This document shows, in pieces, positions 14,541 through 22,782 of a DNA stretch of 32,064 nucleotides. Source of the stretch: Bacilli bacterium (lineage in GTDB: Bacteria; Bacillota_I; Bacilli_A; RF39; UBA660); the NCBI GenBank assembly GCA_017472015.1, contig JAFURC010000015.1, positions 1-32,064 of the forward strand. Reading direction: 5' to 3'. How positions within the stretch are numbered: the stretch's first letter is position 1; every line of letters starts with the position of its first letter. A program made the position numbers and the translations under genes. The notes beneath the pieces are model-generated. The model was not told where the DNA came from, made no database searches, and worked only from the letters and a program-made list of their open reading frames with translations.

Positions 14541-15845
14541 ATGAAATATTATTTAATTGGAATTAAAGGATCAGGTATGAGTGCTTTAGCATCACTTTTA
14601 TATGATCTTGGGAATACTGTTGTTGGATATGATGATAGTTTAGAATATAAATTTACCCTTGAAGGGCTTAAAAAACGTGGTATCGAAGTTTATCATGATG
14701 ATTCATTTATTCCTGATAGTGACTTTATTGTTTGTTATTCAAATGCTATAAACGAGAGTCATGAAGAAATAAAAAGGTTAAAAAAAATAAATTTAAAAAT
14801 GATTAGATATCAAGATTTAATTGGTAATTTAACTAAGATGTATGAAACTATTTCTGTAAGTGGAACTCATGGTAAAACAACCACAAGTTTAATGATATCT
14901 AGTATTTTAGATAAACATATGGGTTGTAATTACTTTGTTGGAGATGGACGAGGACATGGTAGTCAAGATAATAAATTATTTGTTCTTGAATCATGTGAAT
15001 ATAATAAGCATTTCTTATCGTATTATCCTAGTACTTTAGTAATTACGAATATTGAACTAGAGCATACAGAGTGTTATAAAGATTTAGATGATATTATTTT
15101 TAATTTTAATAAATTAGCAAGTCAAACTAGTAATAATTTAGTTTTATGTGGAGATGACTTGAATGTTAGAAAAATTAAATCAGATAAAAATATTTATTAT
15201 TATGGTTTTTCTGATTCTAATGATTTGGTTGCTAAAAACTTAAATTTAACAACTGAATTTAGTAGTTTTGATGTTTATTATAAAGGAGAGTATTTTGATC
15301 ACTTTGATTTAAAATTATTTGGTAATCATATGATTCTCGATAGTCTTGCAAGTATCATGGTATCTATTTTATATAATGCACCTAAAGAAATAATTAAAGA
15401 AACTTTAAATAATTTTAAAGGAGCAACTAGAAGATTTAGTGAAACGAAAATAAATAATACGATTATAGTTGATGATTATGCTCATCATCCAACCGAAATT
15501 GAAGCCACTTTAAATAGTGCTCGTCAAAAATATCCAAATAAAAAAATAATTGGAGTATTCTTACCAAATACTTATTCAAGAACTAAGGATTTCATGGACG
15601 ACTTTGCCAGAGTTTTAAGTAATTTTGATTATTCATATATTATGGATATCAAATGTGATCGAGAAGATCCTAAAGACTACCCAGGTGTTTCAAGTGATAC
15701 TTTAATAGAAAAAACAAATAATAGTAGTAAACTTAGTAATGAAACAATTAATAAACTTTTAAATCATCAAGACAATGTTATTTGTTTTATGAGTTGTGCT
15801 AACATTAATCCAATAATAGAAGAGTTTAAGAATATTTTAAACTAA
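14541..15845 (+). CDS. murC: UDP-N-acetylmuramate-L-alanine ligase (MurC)
   Basis: MurC joins L-alanine to UDP-MurNAc using ATP, the first peptide step of peptidoglycan synthesis, in the cytoplasm. The protein (434 aa, usual 430-490) has the N-terminal nucleotide-binding GIKGSGMSALA, the Mur ligase ATP motif SVSGTHGKTTT (about 109-119), TNIELEHTE and a C-terminal domain beginning near GATRRF with DDYAHHPTEI, characteristic of MurC. AAAAAGGAG lies 8 nt before the ATG. Its presence shows that the cell makes a wall, unlike true Mollicutes. Confidence 0.95.
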   Translation: MKYYLIGIKGSGMSALASLLYDLGNTVVGYDDSLEYKFTLEGLKKRGIEVYHDDSFIPDSDFIVCYSNAINESHEEIKRLKKINLKMIRYQDLIGNLTKMYETISVSGTHGKTTTSLMISSILDKHMGCNYFVGDGRGHGSQDNKLFVLESCEYNKHFLSYYPSTLVITNIELEHTECYKDLDDIIFNFNKLASQTSNNLVLCGDDLNVRKIKSDKNIYYYGFSDSNDLVAKNLNLTTEFSSFDVYYKGEYFDHFDLKLFGNHMILDSLASIMVSILYNAPKEIIKETLNNFKGATRRFSETKINNTIIVDDYAHHPTEIEATLNSARQKYPNKKIIGVFLPNTYSRTKDFMDDFARVLSNFDYSYIMDIKCDREDPKDYPGVSSDTLIEKTNNSSKLSNETINKLLNHQDNVICFMSCANINPIIEEFKNILN

Positions 15846-15879
15846 AACTAAATATTTCATATAATACTTTGGTGGTTAT

Positions 15880-16329
15880 ATGAAAATAGAAATAATAGAT
15901 GAGAAAATAGTTTTATATTTATATAACTATTTTTTTAAATCTCTTGATAGAGATAATATTACCAAAGAAATAAAAGATATTTTTATAAGATTAATTAAAT
16001 ATTATAAATTAAAAATAAATGGTATTTATGAAGTACTTGTTTATGAAAATAAGTCTTATGGAACTATATTAGAAATAGTAAAACTAGAAGAGTTATTGTT
16101 TCATCCGGACTTAATAGATATTAAAGTTAAAATATTTAAAGATATAAATATTTATTTAAAAACTAATAATTACTTTATCTTAGATAAGTTTAAAGATATT
16201 TATTATAAAGATAATAATTATTATATAGATATTAAGAATATTAATAATATAATTAATATAATTGAATTTATAGATATTATTTATAATGAAAAAGATAATT
16301 ATTTAGATAATATGTTACTTATCAAATAA
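15880..16329 (+). CDS. Hypothetical protein
   Basis: A 149-aa protein that I do not recognise. It is rich in Ile, Lys, Asn, Asp and Tyr, has no membrane segment and looks like a small alpha/beta fold, with a conserved-looking middle (YEVLVYENKSYGTILEI, about 47-63). GGTGG precedes the ATG, and it starts 34 bases after murC in the same direction, so it may be cotranscribed. Its end overlaps the convergent hydrolase gene by 8 bases. The absence of stops over 450 bases and the clear SD support a real gene. Confidence 0.65.
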   Translation: MKIEIIDEKIVLYLYNYFFKSLDRDNITKEIKDIFIRLIKYYKLKINGIYEVLVYENKSYGTILEIVKLEELLFHPDLIDIKVKIFKDINIYLKTNNYFILDKFKDIYYKDNNYYIDIKNINNIINIIEFIDIIYNEKDNYLDNMLLIK

Positions 16330-17089
16330 TATCTTTTTTTAAATATTCAAATATAATTCGGGATACTAAATATTTTTTTTCAAGATATGGGAAATGTTTA
16401 GTATTAGAAATAGGAATTAAACTGGAGTTTTTAATTAATTTATTAATTTTAATTCCATTGGATATAGGAGTTATATCGTCATATTCTCCCCAAAGAATAA
16501 GAGTTTCAAGTTTTATTTGTTTAATATAATTAGTTAAATCTTCCTGAACTATATTTTGAAATGTTTTTAGCATTTTTTTATCTAAAGTTTTATAATCACT
16601 TGATGAGAATTTATTAAATAAATAATTTAAATATTTTTTCTTTAATTTATTTGGTAAAAATATTTTTAATTTTTTTAATAATTTATAAGTAGTTTGTTTA
16701 ATTAAAAGTTTTATATTTCTTTTTTTCTTTAAACCAGCTATATCAATTAATAATAGTTTCTTTATTTTAATATTTTTAGTAGTTAAAATAGAAATAATTC
16801 TCCCCCCAAAGGAATGACCAATTAAAATAGGGTTTTCGATATTTAATTTAGTTATAAATTTATAAATTAATTCTGTATAATCATATATATTTAAATCTTT
16901 ATTTGGGAAAGTTGAATTACCAAATCCTGGGTAATCTAATATGTAAATCGTAAAATAATCTTGTAAAAAGTTAATTAGATAATCAAATGTACATCGATTG
17001 TTTCCCCAACCAGGTAATATTAAAATAGTTTGTTTTTTAGTACCATATTTTTCGTAGTAAATATTTATATTATTGATAGTTATATACAT
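16322..17089 (-). CDS. Alpha/beta hydrolase
   Basis: A 255-aa alpha/beta hydrolase fold protein. ILILPGWGNN supplies the oxyanion-hole strand, GHSFGG (about 94-99) holds the nucleophile Ser, LWGEYDDITP holds the catalytic Asp, and NTKHFPYLE holds the catalytic His. The substrate cannot be read from sequence. GGTGAT SD before the ATG at 17089. The gene ends in TGA, one of the few TGA stops in the window. Confidence 0.88.
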   Translation of the reverse strand: MYITINNINIYYEKYGTKKQTILILPGWGNNRCTFDYLINFLQDYFTIYILDYPGFGNSTFPNKDLNIYDYTELIYKFITKLNIENPILIGHSFGGRIISILTTKNIKIKKLLLIDIAGLKKKRNIKLLIKQTTYKLLKKLKIFLPNKLKKKYLNYLFNKFSSSDYKTLDKKMLKTFQNIVQEDLTNYIKQIKLETLILWGEYDDITPISNGIKINKLIKNSSLIPISNTKHFPYLEKKYLVSRIIFEYLKKDII

Positions 17090-17136
17090 ATAATCACCAT
17101 AGTATTTTATGTAATATTTGATTTTTAGTTAAATCT

Positions 17137-17217
17137 GACTTTTTTAAAGTAAGTGTGTCGACTTTTTTAAAGTGTGGTATACGACTTTTTTAAAATGATT
17201 GCTTGACTTTTTTTTAG
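17137..17217 (+). repeat. Four phased direct repeats GACTTTTTTAAAG
   Basis: Copies at 17137-17149, 17160-17172 (both exact), 17183-17195 (last base changed) and 17205-17217 (three changes near the end). Starts are 23, 23 and 22 bases apart. The sequences between copies differ, so the conserved part is the 13-mer. The last copy contains part of the -35 box of the promoter at 17203. This looks like a set of operator or curvature elements. Confidence 0.8.
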
Positions 17218-17231
17218 TTAGATAATATAAT
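17203..17231 (+). promoter_or_regulatory. Sigma-A promoter of the ATPase-ttcA-pentapeptide operon
   Basis: TTGACT (17203-17208), 17 bases, TATAAT (17226-17231). The -35 is embedded in the fourth repeat of the array. A start near 17238 would exclude an in-frame TTG at 17236 and favour ATG 17254. Confidence 0.8.
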
Positions 17232-17253
17232 TTTATTGAAAGAAGGGATAGGT

Positions 17254-18468
17254 ATGTATTCAAGAGAAGCGGTAGAAATGATTAAAAATATTAGTGAAAC
17301 TTTTAAAGTTTTATTAGTTACTGGACCAAGACAAGTTGGAAAAACAACACTGTTACTTAGTTTAAAACCGGAAAATATGGAATATGTTACTTTGGATGAT
17401 GAGGTTTTAAGAAATCAAGCAAATGAAGATCCTAAATTGTTTTTAGAGGAGCATAAAGCCCCACTTCTAATTGATGAGGTTCAATATGCACCAAGGTTAT
17501 TTTCCTATATAAAAATGAATGTTGACAAAGAAGATAAAAATGGATTATATTGGTTGACTGGTTCTCAACAATTTCATTTAATGAATAATGTTTCAGAATC
17601 ACTTGCAGGTCGTGTTGGGATAGTTAGTTTAAATAGTTTTTCATATTCTGAAATTGTTCAAAATAAAAATAAGAAATTATTTGATCCAAATAATTTACTA
17701 CCAGCAAAAAAAATTGATGTAAATGATATTTTTTCGATTATTTTTAAAGGTGGAATGCCAAAACTTTATATAGAAGAAAAATTATCTAGGGACGCTTATT
17801 TTCAAGGTTATATAGATACATATATTACAAGAGATGTTAGAAGTTTAAGTGAAATAGGTGATGAATTAGCATTTAGAAAATTTATGGTTAGTGTTGCATC
17901 TCGTACAGGAGAGCAATTAAATTATAGTGCTTTGGCAACAGATGCTGGTGTTAGTGTTCCAACTGCTAGTAAATGGATGAGTATTTTAGTATCCGCAGGA
18001 CTTGTATATTTACTTGAACCATATATGTCAAGTGAATTAAAAAGAATTACGCATATGCCAAAGATTGTTTTTATGGATACTGGATTAGCAGCCTATTTAG
18101 CAGGTTGGGAAAGTGCTAAAGATTTACAATTAAGTTCTAATGCTGGCCATTTTTTAGAAACATACATAGTATCTGAAATAATAAAATCATATAATGCTAA
18201 TGGAATTAGACCAAATATATCTTATTATCGTGATAAAGATAAAAATGAAATAGATTTAATTTTTTATAAGAATAATACACTTTATCCTTTTAAAATAAAA
18301 AAAACGGCTTTACCAACTAAGGAAATGATCAAAAATTTTAATAAACTTATTGATACTAAGAAAAAAATAGGCACTGGGGGAATAATTTGTTTTTATGACA
18401 ATTTGACAAGAATAGATGAAAATAATTATATAATTCCCGTTTCTAGTGTAATAAATAGTGGTGAATAA
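17254..18468 (+). CDS. ATPase of the AAA_14/DUF4143 family
   Basis: A 404-aa predicted ATPase. Walker A GPRQVGKTT lies at about 25-33 and Walker B LLIDEVQYAP near 70-79; WLTGSQQFHLM and GRVGIVSLNSFSY follow, as in the AAA_14 family. The C-terminal half has the DUF4143 features: YIDTYITRDVRSL, a winged-helix-like segment (ALATDAGVSVPTASKWMSIL), and a restriction-endonuclease-like end (SYYRDKDKNEIDLIF). The cellular role of the family is unknown. ATG 17254 follows AAGGGA by about 8 nt. It starts an operon: the TtcA-like gene begins 3 bases after its stop. Confidence 0.88.
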   Translation: MYSREAVEMIKNISETFKVLLVTGPRQVGKTTLLLSLKPENMEYVTLDDEVLRNQANEDPKLFLEEHKAPLLIDEVQYAPRLFSYIKMNVDKEDKNGLYWLTGSQQFHLMNNVSESLAGRVGIVSLNSFSYSEIVQNKNKKLFDPNNLLPAKKIDVNDIFSIIFKGGMPKLYIEEKLSRDAYFQGYIDTYITRDVRSLSEIGDELAFRKFMVSVASRTGEQLNYSALATDAGVSVPTASKWMSILVSAGLVYLLEPYMSSELKRITHMPKIVFMDTGLAAYLAGWESAKDLQLSSNAGHFLETYIVSEIIKSYNANGIRPNISYYRDKDKNEIDLIFYKNNTLYPFKIKKTALPTKEMIKNFNKLIDTKKKIGTGGIICFYDNLTRIDENNYIIPVSSVINSGE

Positions 18469-18471
18469 TAA

Positions 18472-19281
18472 ATGGATAATTTAGATATTATAAAAAGTAT
18501 ATGTAAAAAATATAAAAGAGAAATATGGTCAAGGTTTATTAAAGCTATTAAAGAATTTGAACTTATACGTGAAAATGATAAGATTATGGTTTGTATTAGT
18601 GGAGGAAAAGATTCGATGTTACTTGCTAAATGTTTAGAAGAGTTGAAGCGTCATAGTTATTATAAGTTTGATCTTGAGTATGTTGTTATGAATCCTGGTT
18701 ATAAAGAAGAAAATTTAAATTTATTAAAAGAAAATTTAAGGAAATTAAATATAAATGCTCATATATTTGATAGTGATATATTTTCTGTTTGTGATAAGAT
18801 ATCAAAAGATAATCCATGTTACTTGTGTGCAAGAATGCGAAGGGGTTTTTTATATAGTAAAGCCAAAGAACTTGGGTGTAATAAAATAGCCCTTGGACAT
18901 CATTTTGATGATGTAATTGAAACAATTATGTTAAATATTTTATATGCAGGGGAATATAAAACGATGATGCCAAAACTTAAAAGTACCAATTTCTATGGAC
19001 TTGAATTAATAAGACCTTTTTACTATGTTCATGAAGATGATATTAAATCTTGGGCAAATTATTTAGATTTACACTTTTTAAACTGTGCTTGTAGTGTTAC
19101 TAACGGGGAAGTTTCAAGTAAAAGAAAAGAAGTAAAAGGATTAATTAAAAAGTTAAAAGAAACTAATCCTGATGTTGATATTCATATTTTAAGAAGTAGT
19201 CAAAATATTAATTTAGATGCGGTTATTGGTTATAAAGATAGAGATGGTGAACATAGTTTTTTAGATGACTATGAGGAATGA
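18472..19281 (+). CDS. TtcA-like tRNA 2-thiolation PP-loop ATPase
   Basis: A 269-aa PP-loop ATPase. CISGGKDSMLLA (about 43-54) activates the tRNA base with ATP, and CYLCARMRRGFLY carries the two Cys and Arg pair typical of TtcA-type enzymes, which use an Fe-S cluster to thiolate tRNA. GHHFDDVIETIMLN and a CACSV motif with a further Cys pair also match. In E. coli TtcA thiolates C32; Bacillota relatives may act on another position, so I give no symbol. It is the second gene of the operon and ends in TGA, overlapping the next start as ATGA. Confidence 0.85.
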   Translation: MDNLDIIKSICKKYKREIWSRFIKAIKEFELIRENDKIMVCISGGKDSMLLAKCLEELKRHSYYKFDLEYVVMNPGYKEENLNLLKENLRKLNINAHIFDSDIFSVCDKISKDNPCYLCARMRRGFLYSKAKELGCNKIALGHHFDDVIETIMLNILYAGEYKTMMPKLKSTNFYGLELIRPFYYVHEDDIKSWANYLDLHFLNCACSVTNGEVSSKRKEVKGLIKKLKETNPDVDIHILRSSQNINLDAVIGYKDRDGEHSFLDDYEE

Positions 19282-20969
19282 AAATGAAATTTAGTATTTT
19301 TAACATCTTTAGAAGAAAAAAAGAAGAGTTTGAAACTCAAGAAATAAATATTATTTTAACAACTGATAAAACTTCTAAAACGATTTTTGAAAAAATTCAA
19401 GATTTAAAATCAGAGATAGAAATAAAATTAAATAAATTTGAATTACTTGGTAAATTAAAAACTGAAATTTCTAGTTTAAAACAAGAATACAAAGATTTAA
19501 TTATTAAAGGTGATAGGCAAATTGAATTAGAAAAAGATAAAGAAGAAATTAAATTACATACATATAATTCAGAAACCTATCGAATAGAATTAGAAACTTT
19601 TTTATATAAATTAGAAATTTTAGAGAAAAAAATTAGTTTTTTAACTAATATAGAGAATTATAAAATTGATAAAAGTAATTTAGATTTAAGTATTAAGAAA
19701 ATTTTAGAATTAAAAATAGAGTATAGTATATTAAAAAATGATTTTAGTTATAAAGAGCAAAATGAATTTAAAAAGTTTTTGGGTAAAACTTATTATGAAA
19801 TTATTAAAGAAGAATTAATAAAAACTGATAATTCTAACTTATTTAATAAATTGGATATAACTGATAAAAGAGAAGTTAATTTAGTTTTTCTTGAAGAATT
19901 AAAAGAGTATACTTTAAGTTGTAAGATAAGTGATAATAATTTATTAAAAAAAGCAGTTGATAATGTATTTGAATTAAGTGATATCAAAGAATTTTTGAAA
20001 GTAATTAATATCAAAGAATTTTTGAAAGTAATTAATAGTACTATTAATAAAGTAAAACATGAAAGTTCTTTGCATTTAAATGGTAGTAATGATTTAGAAG
20101 TAAAAAAACAAACTATAACAAATAAAAAAATTGTAAGTGATAAAAGAATAAAATGTGATGAATTTGAAAGATTAACGGGTGTTTCACCACTTCCAATATT
20201 TAGTGATGGTAATGAAAAATTAAGAGAATATGATATTAGTTGTGTTATATATGATGATAAATATTTAACTAATGCAAATTTAAGTTATACAAATGCTATA
20301 ATTAATCCTCAAAAAGTTTCAGATAAGTCACTAAGATATGTTAATTTAGAGGGAGTTGATTTAAGTCAAGCAAACTTTCAGGGAGTTGATATATTTGGTG
20401 CTAATTTAAAAAATACAAATGCCATAATAGATCCCCAACTAGTAAAAAATAAAACATTAACTAATTGTAATTTAGAAGGATTAGATTTAAGCAATGTAAG
20501 TTTTCAAGGTGTTTATATAGCCGGAGCTAATTTAAATGGAACAAGAGCAAATTTAGAGGGAGCTATATTAGTTGATACTAAAAGAAAATCTGATTCAAAT
20601 CGAATTTTTGTAAGTGATAAGAGAATAACATGTGATGAATTTGAAAGATTAACAGGCGTTAGTGCCCGACCTCTTTTTAGAAGTGATAATGAAAAATTAA
20701 GAGAATATGATATTAGTTGTGTTATATATGATGATCGTGATTTGACGAATATCAACTTAAGTTATACAAATGCAATAATTAATCCTCAAAAAGTCATGGA
20801 TAAATCACTAAAATATGCTGATTTAGAAGGTATAGATTTAAGTCAAGCAAACTTTCAGGGAGTAAATATAACTGGTGCTAATTTAAAAAATACAGGTGCT
20901 AAATTAATTGGGGCAATAAATAATCATCAAAAACAAGATGATGAAGTTAAAGTAAATAAAAAAAGGTGA
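19278..20969 (+). CDS. Coiled-coil and pentapeptide-repeat protein with duplicated module
   Basis: A 563-aa protein. The first ~235 residues are Lys/Glu-rich and probably coiled coil. Two copies of a ~150-residue module follow, each starting with DKRI-x-CDEFERLTGVS, then EKLREYDISCVIYDD, then pentapeptide repeats of the A(D/N)LXX type (for example VDLSQANFQGV, GANLKNT). The modules cover about 290-440 and 450-550. Pentapeptide repeats form right-handed beta-helices that mediate binding. There is no signal peptide, so it is cytoplasmic. The gene is translationally coupled to the TtcA-like gene by a 4-base overlap; the ATG at 19284 is an alternative start. It ends in TGA. A 27-bp perfect tandem duplication lies in the linker. 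Function unknown. Confidence 0.8.
   Translation: MKMKFSIFNIFRRKKEEFETQEINIILTTDKTSKTIFEKIQDLKSEIEIKLNKFELLGKLKTEISSLKQEYKDLIIKGDRQIELEKDKEEIKLHTYNSETYRIELETFLYKLEILEKKISFLTNIENYKIDKSNLDLSIKKILELKIEYSILKNDFSYKEQNEFKKFLGKTYYEIIKEELIKTDNSNLFNKLDITDKREVNLVFLEELKEYTLSCKISDNNLLKKAVDNVFELSDIKEFLKVINIKEFLKVINSTINKVKHESSLHLNGSNDLEVKKQTITNKKIVSDKRIKCDEFERLTGVSPLPIFSDGNEKLREYDISCVIYDDKYLTNANLSYTNAIINPQKVSDKSLRYVNLEGVDLSQANFQGVDIFGANLKNTNAIIDPQLVKNKTLTNCNLEGLDLSNVSFQGVYIAGANLNGTRANLEGAILVDTKRKSDSNRIFVSDKRITCDEFERLTGVSARPLFRSDNEKLREYDISCVIYDDRDLTNINLSYTNAIINPQKVMDKSLKYADLEGIDLSQANFQGVNITGANLKNTGAKLIGAINNHQKQDDEVKVNKKR
19981..20037 (+). repeat. Perfect 27-bp tandem duplication within the pentapeptide gene
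   Basis: Units 19981-20007 and 20008-20034 are identical and add nine residues (IKEFLKVIN twice). Perfect identity indicates recent slippage. Confidence 0.9.
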
Positions 20970-21029
20970 GAGTATTAATTTTGGTAAAAAATTCTAATAA
21001 GGAAAAAGGTAAAATTTTTCAAAAAGTAT

Positions 21030-21057
21030 TTGCAATTTATAAAAACTATGCTACAAT
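21030..21057 (+). promoter_or_regulatory. Extended -10 promoter of the second orphan RNA
   Basis: TTGCAA (21030-21035), 16 bases, TACAAT (21052-21057) with TGC directly upstream. Confidence 0.7.
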
Positions 21058-21062
21058 TAAGA

Positions 21063-21308
21063 TGTCTAGATAATTTGATACATTGTAAGTATAAATCCTA
21101 CATTGAATTAGATACGGGAATCCCGATCAATAGTCGGTGTTGAATGCTTGAGTGTGAGTTCTTAAGAATCCTAAAGGCTAGTAAGGATACCCACGTGTGA
21201 AAAACCACGGGTTTAATTCCATCAATGGTCGGTCATCTGGATTTAATATGTAAAGTAAGAAATAGGTTATTTTGACTTTGTTTGTCGAATCTATTTCTTT
21301 TTCTTTTT
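21063..21308 (+). ncRNA. Stand-alone structured RNA, ~245 nt including terminator
   Basis: The transcript is bounded by its own promoter and terminator and has no ORF. Its body is far richer in G and C than its surroundings (GATACGGGAATCCCG, GGATACCCACG, CCACGGG), as in functional RNAs of AT-rich genomes. The ends pair: TCTAGAT (21065-21071) with ATCTGGA (21235-21241). Inner pairings include CATTGA (21101-21106) with TCAATG (21222-21227), CGGG-AAT-CCCG, and CCGATC with GGTCGG. The element ATCAAT-n-GTCGGT occurs twice (near 21126 and 21221). Size and layout fit 6S RNA or an orphan RNA such as the raiA motif, but I cannot confirm either by eye. It sits just before a sporulation sigma factor gene. 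Confidence 0.72.
21257..21308 (+). terminator. Terminator of the second orphan RNA
   Basis: AAGAAATAGGTT (21257-21268) pairs over 12 bp (one G·T) with AATCTATTTCTT (21288-21299), followed by TTTCTTTTT. Confidence 0.85.
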
Positions 21309-21337
21309 ATCTATTATATATTTCATTTGGTGATTAA

Positions 21338-21976
21338 ATGGAGAAAATAGAATTAAGAGATTTAGTTGTTAATAATCAGAATTTGATTTATAGTATTGCT
21401 TCAAAATTTAAAGGAGACTTGGAAGATTTGTTTCAAGTTGGTTGTATTGGACTTATAAATGCCTACAAAAATTATGATCCAAGTTATCCTAATAAGTTTA
21501 CAACCTATGCTTATCCTTATATATATGGAGAAATTTATCAGTATATTTTAAAAAATCGAAATATTAAAATAAGTAATGACACAATTAAATTAAATAGTGC
21601 GATTAATAAAGCCCATGACTTTTTAACTCAAAAGTATAGGCGAGAACCAACAGATTTAGAGTTATCTAGTTTTTTAGAAATTCCAATTTATAAAATAGAA
21701 GAAACTAGAAATTTAATGAATATTTCAAGTTTAGATGAAGAGTATAATGAAGCTAATTTATATAATTTCATTGGATTTGAAGATCAAAATAAAGATGATT
21801 TAATATTACTAAGGGATGCTTTAGAAAAATTAAATGCTGAAGAAAGAGAACTAATTATTAAAAGATATTTTTATAATATGACTCAAAGTGAAATTGCTAA
21901 ACAAAGTGGAGTTAATCAAGTTAAAGTAAGCAGGGAAGAAGGGAAAGTGTTAACAAAGTTAAGAAGTTATATGTAG
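21338..21976 (+). CDS. Sporulation sigma factor of the sigma-F/G (sigma-B) group
   Basis: A 212-aa sigma factor. Region 2 shows DLFQVGCIGLINAYKNYD and FTTYAYPYIYGEIYQYI, region 3 shows KAHDFLTQKYRREPTDLELS, and region 4 ends NMTQSEIAKQSGVNQVKVSREE. The pattern fits the sigma-F/sigma-G/sigma-B group, and the spore genes nearby favour F or G, the forespore factors. It is shorter than either (about 255 aa). No anti-sigma SpoIIAB, SpoIIAA or spoIIG partner is adjacent, so I leave F versus G open. GGTGAT SD before the ATG. Confidence 0.85.
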   Translation: MEKIELRDLVVNNQNLIYSIASKFKGDLEDLFQVGCIGLINAYKNYDPSYPNKFTTYAYPYIYGEIYQYILKNRNIKISNDTIKLNSAINKAHDFLTQKYRREPTDLELSSFLEIPIYKIEETRNLMNISSLDEEYNEANLYNFIGFEDQNKDDLILLRDALEKLNAEERELIIKRYFYNMTQSEIAKQSGVNQVKVSREEGKVLTKLRSYM

Positions 21977-22018
21977 ATTTTTTGTTACAAATATGCTATA
22001 TTCAATTAGAGGTGTGAT

Positions 22019-22678
22019 ATGCAAAATAAGCATAAGTTAACAAGAAATGAAAGTATCTTTTTAATTAAAAATAATTTAGATAGTGTTATTTATAATAGTT
22101 GTATATTAGAAGGGTTAAATGTAACATTTCCGGAAACTCAAACAATTTTAGATGGAATAAATGCTTTCAATCTTAAATTAGATGATATAACTTGTATTTT
22201 AAATTTACGCGATGCTTGGAGGGGAGTACTTAATAACTTAGATTCTGAGTTAAACCTTAATTATATTTGTTTAATTAATTCATATGTTTCCCGAAATGAA
22301 TCTTTAAAATGGAGAGTTTTAAGAGAAGGTAATGTAGGAATTTCAGGAACTGATTATAAACCAAGTATTCTGGTAAAAAGTGAAGTAGAAGAAGAACTTT
22401 CTAAAATATTTAGCATAAAAACACCAAATTTAAGAGCTATAAAATTAATGTTATATGGAGCAAGAAGTCAGTTGTTTTCTTGTGAAAATAAACGAACTAG
22501 TATGATAATTGCTAATAAAGTTATGATTGAAAATGGTGCAGGAATTATTACTGTACCTGAGGAGAATATTATAGAATTTAATAAACTTTTAACTGATTTC
22601 TATAATACCAATGATGATACGAAGATAATAAAATTTATTTATAATAACTGTATCTTTGGAATTGATTATAATAATTAA
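22019..22678 (+). CDS. Fic-like protein with degenerate catalytic motif
   Basis: A 219-aa protein with the Fic fold layout. Near the N-terminus SCILEG (about 28-33) fits the inhibitory helix motif (S/T)-x3-E-(G/N) of Fic AMP-transferases, and TFPETQTILDG follows, as in that family. The active-site loop, normally HPF-x-(D/E)-GN-(G/K)-R, reads QLFSCENKR here, keeping Phe, Asn, Lys and Arg but losing the catalytic His and the acidic residue. It is therefore probably a pseudoenzyme or has another activity. The ORF is intact with a GAGGTG SD, so it is not a plain pseudogene. Its last 44 bases occur again at 23436, beyond the toxin-antitoxin module. Confidence 0.75.
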   Translation: MQNKHKLTRNESIFLIKNNLDSVIYNSCILEGLNVTFPETQTILDGINAFNLKLDDITCILNLRDAWRGVLNNLDSELNLNYICLINSYVSRNESLKWRVLREGNVGISGTDYKPSILVKSEVEEELSKIFSIKTPNLRAIKLMLYGARSQLFSCENKRTSMIIANKVMIENGAGIITVPEENIIEFNKLLTDFYNTNDDTKIIKFIYNNCIFGIDYNN

Positions 22679-22680
22679 AA
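22635..22680 (+). repeat. 46-bp direct repeat, left copy (3' end of the fic-like gene)
   Basis: Identical over 46 bases to 23436-23481. It comprises the last 44 bases of the fic-like gene, including the stop codon, plus two further A. Confidence 0.95.
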
Positions 22681-22722
22681 CAAAAAAATGTTGTTATTTC
22701 ATTGATTTTTGTTGGGGTTTTG

Positions 22723-22751
22723 TTGACAAAACTCTATAAAATTGATATAAT
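22723..22751 (+). promoter_or_regulatory. Promoter of toxin-antitoxin module 2
   Basis: TTGACA (22723-22728), 17 bases, TATAAT (22746-22751): a full consensus. Confidence 0.85.
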
Positions 22752-22782
22752 TTATTTGAAAAAGGAAGAGGTGTTATGTTAT

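Noticed and set aside
17137-17217. CRISPR array
   Set aside because: The repeats are only 13 bases with ~10-base spacers, lead into a promoter, and no cas genes are present.
21190-21235. tRNA-like T arm (GGGTTTAATTCC)
   Set aside because: The flanking bases do not form the 5-bp T stem, and no acceptor or anticodon arm is present.
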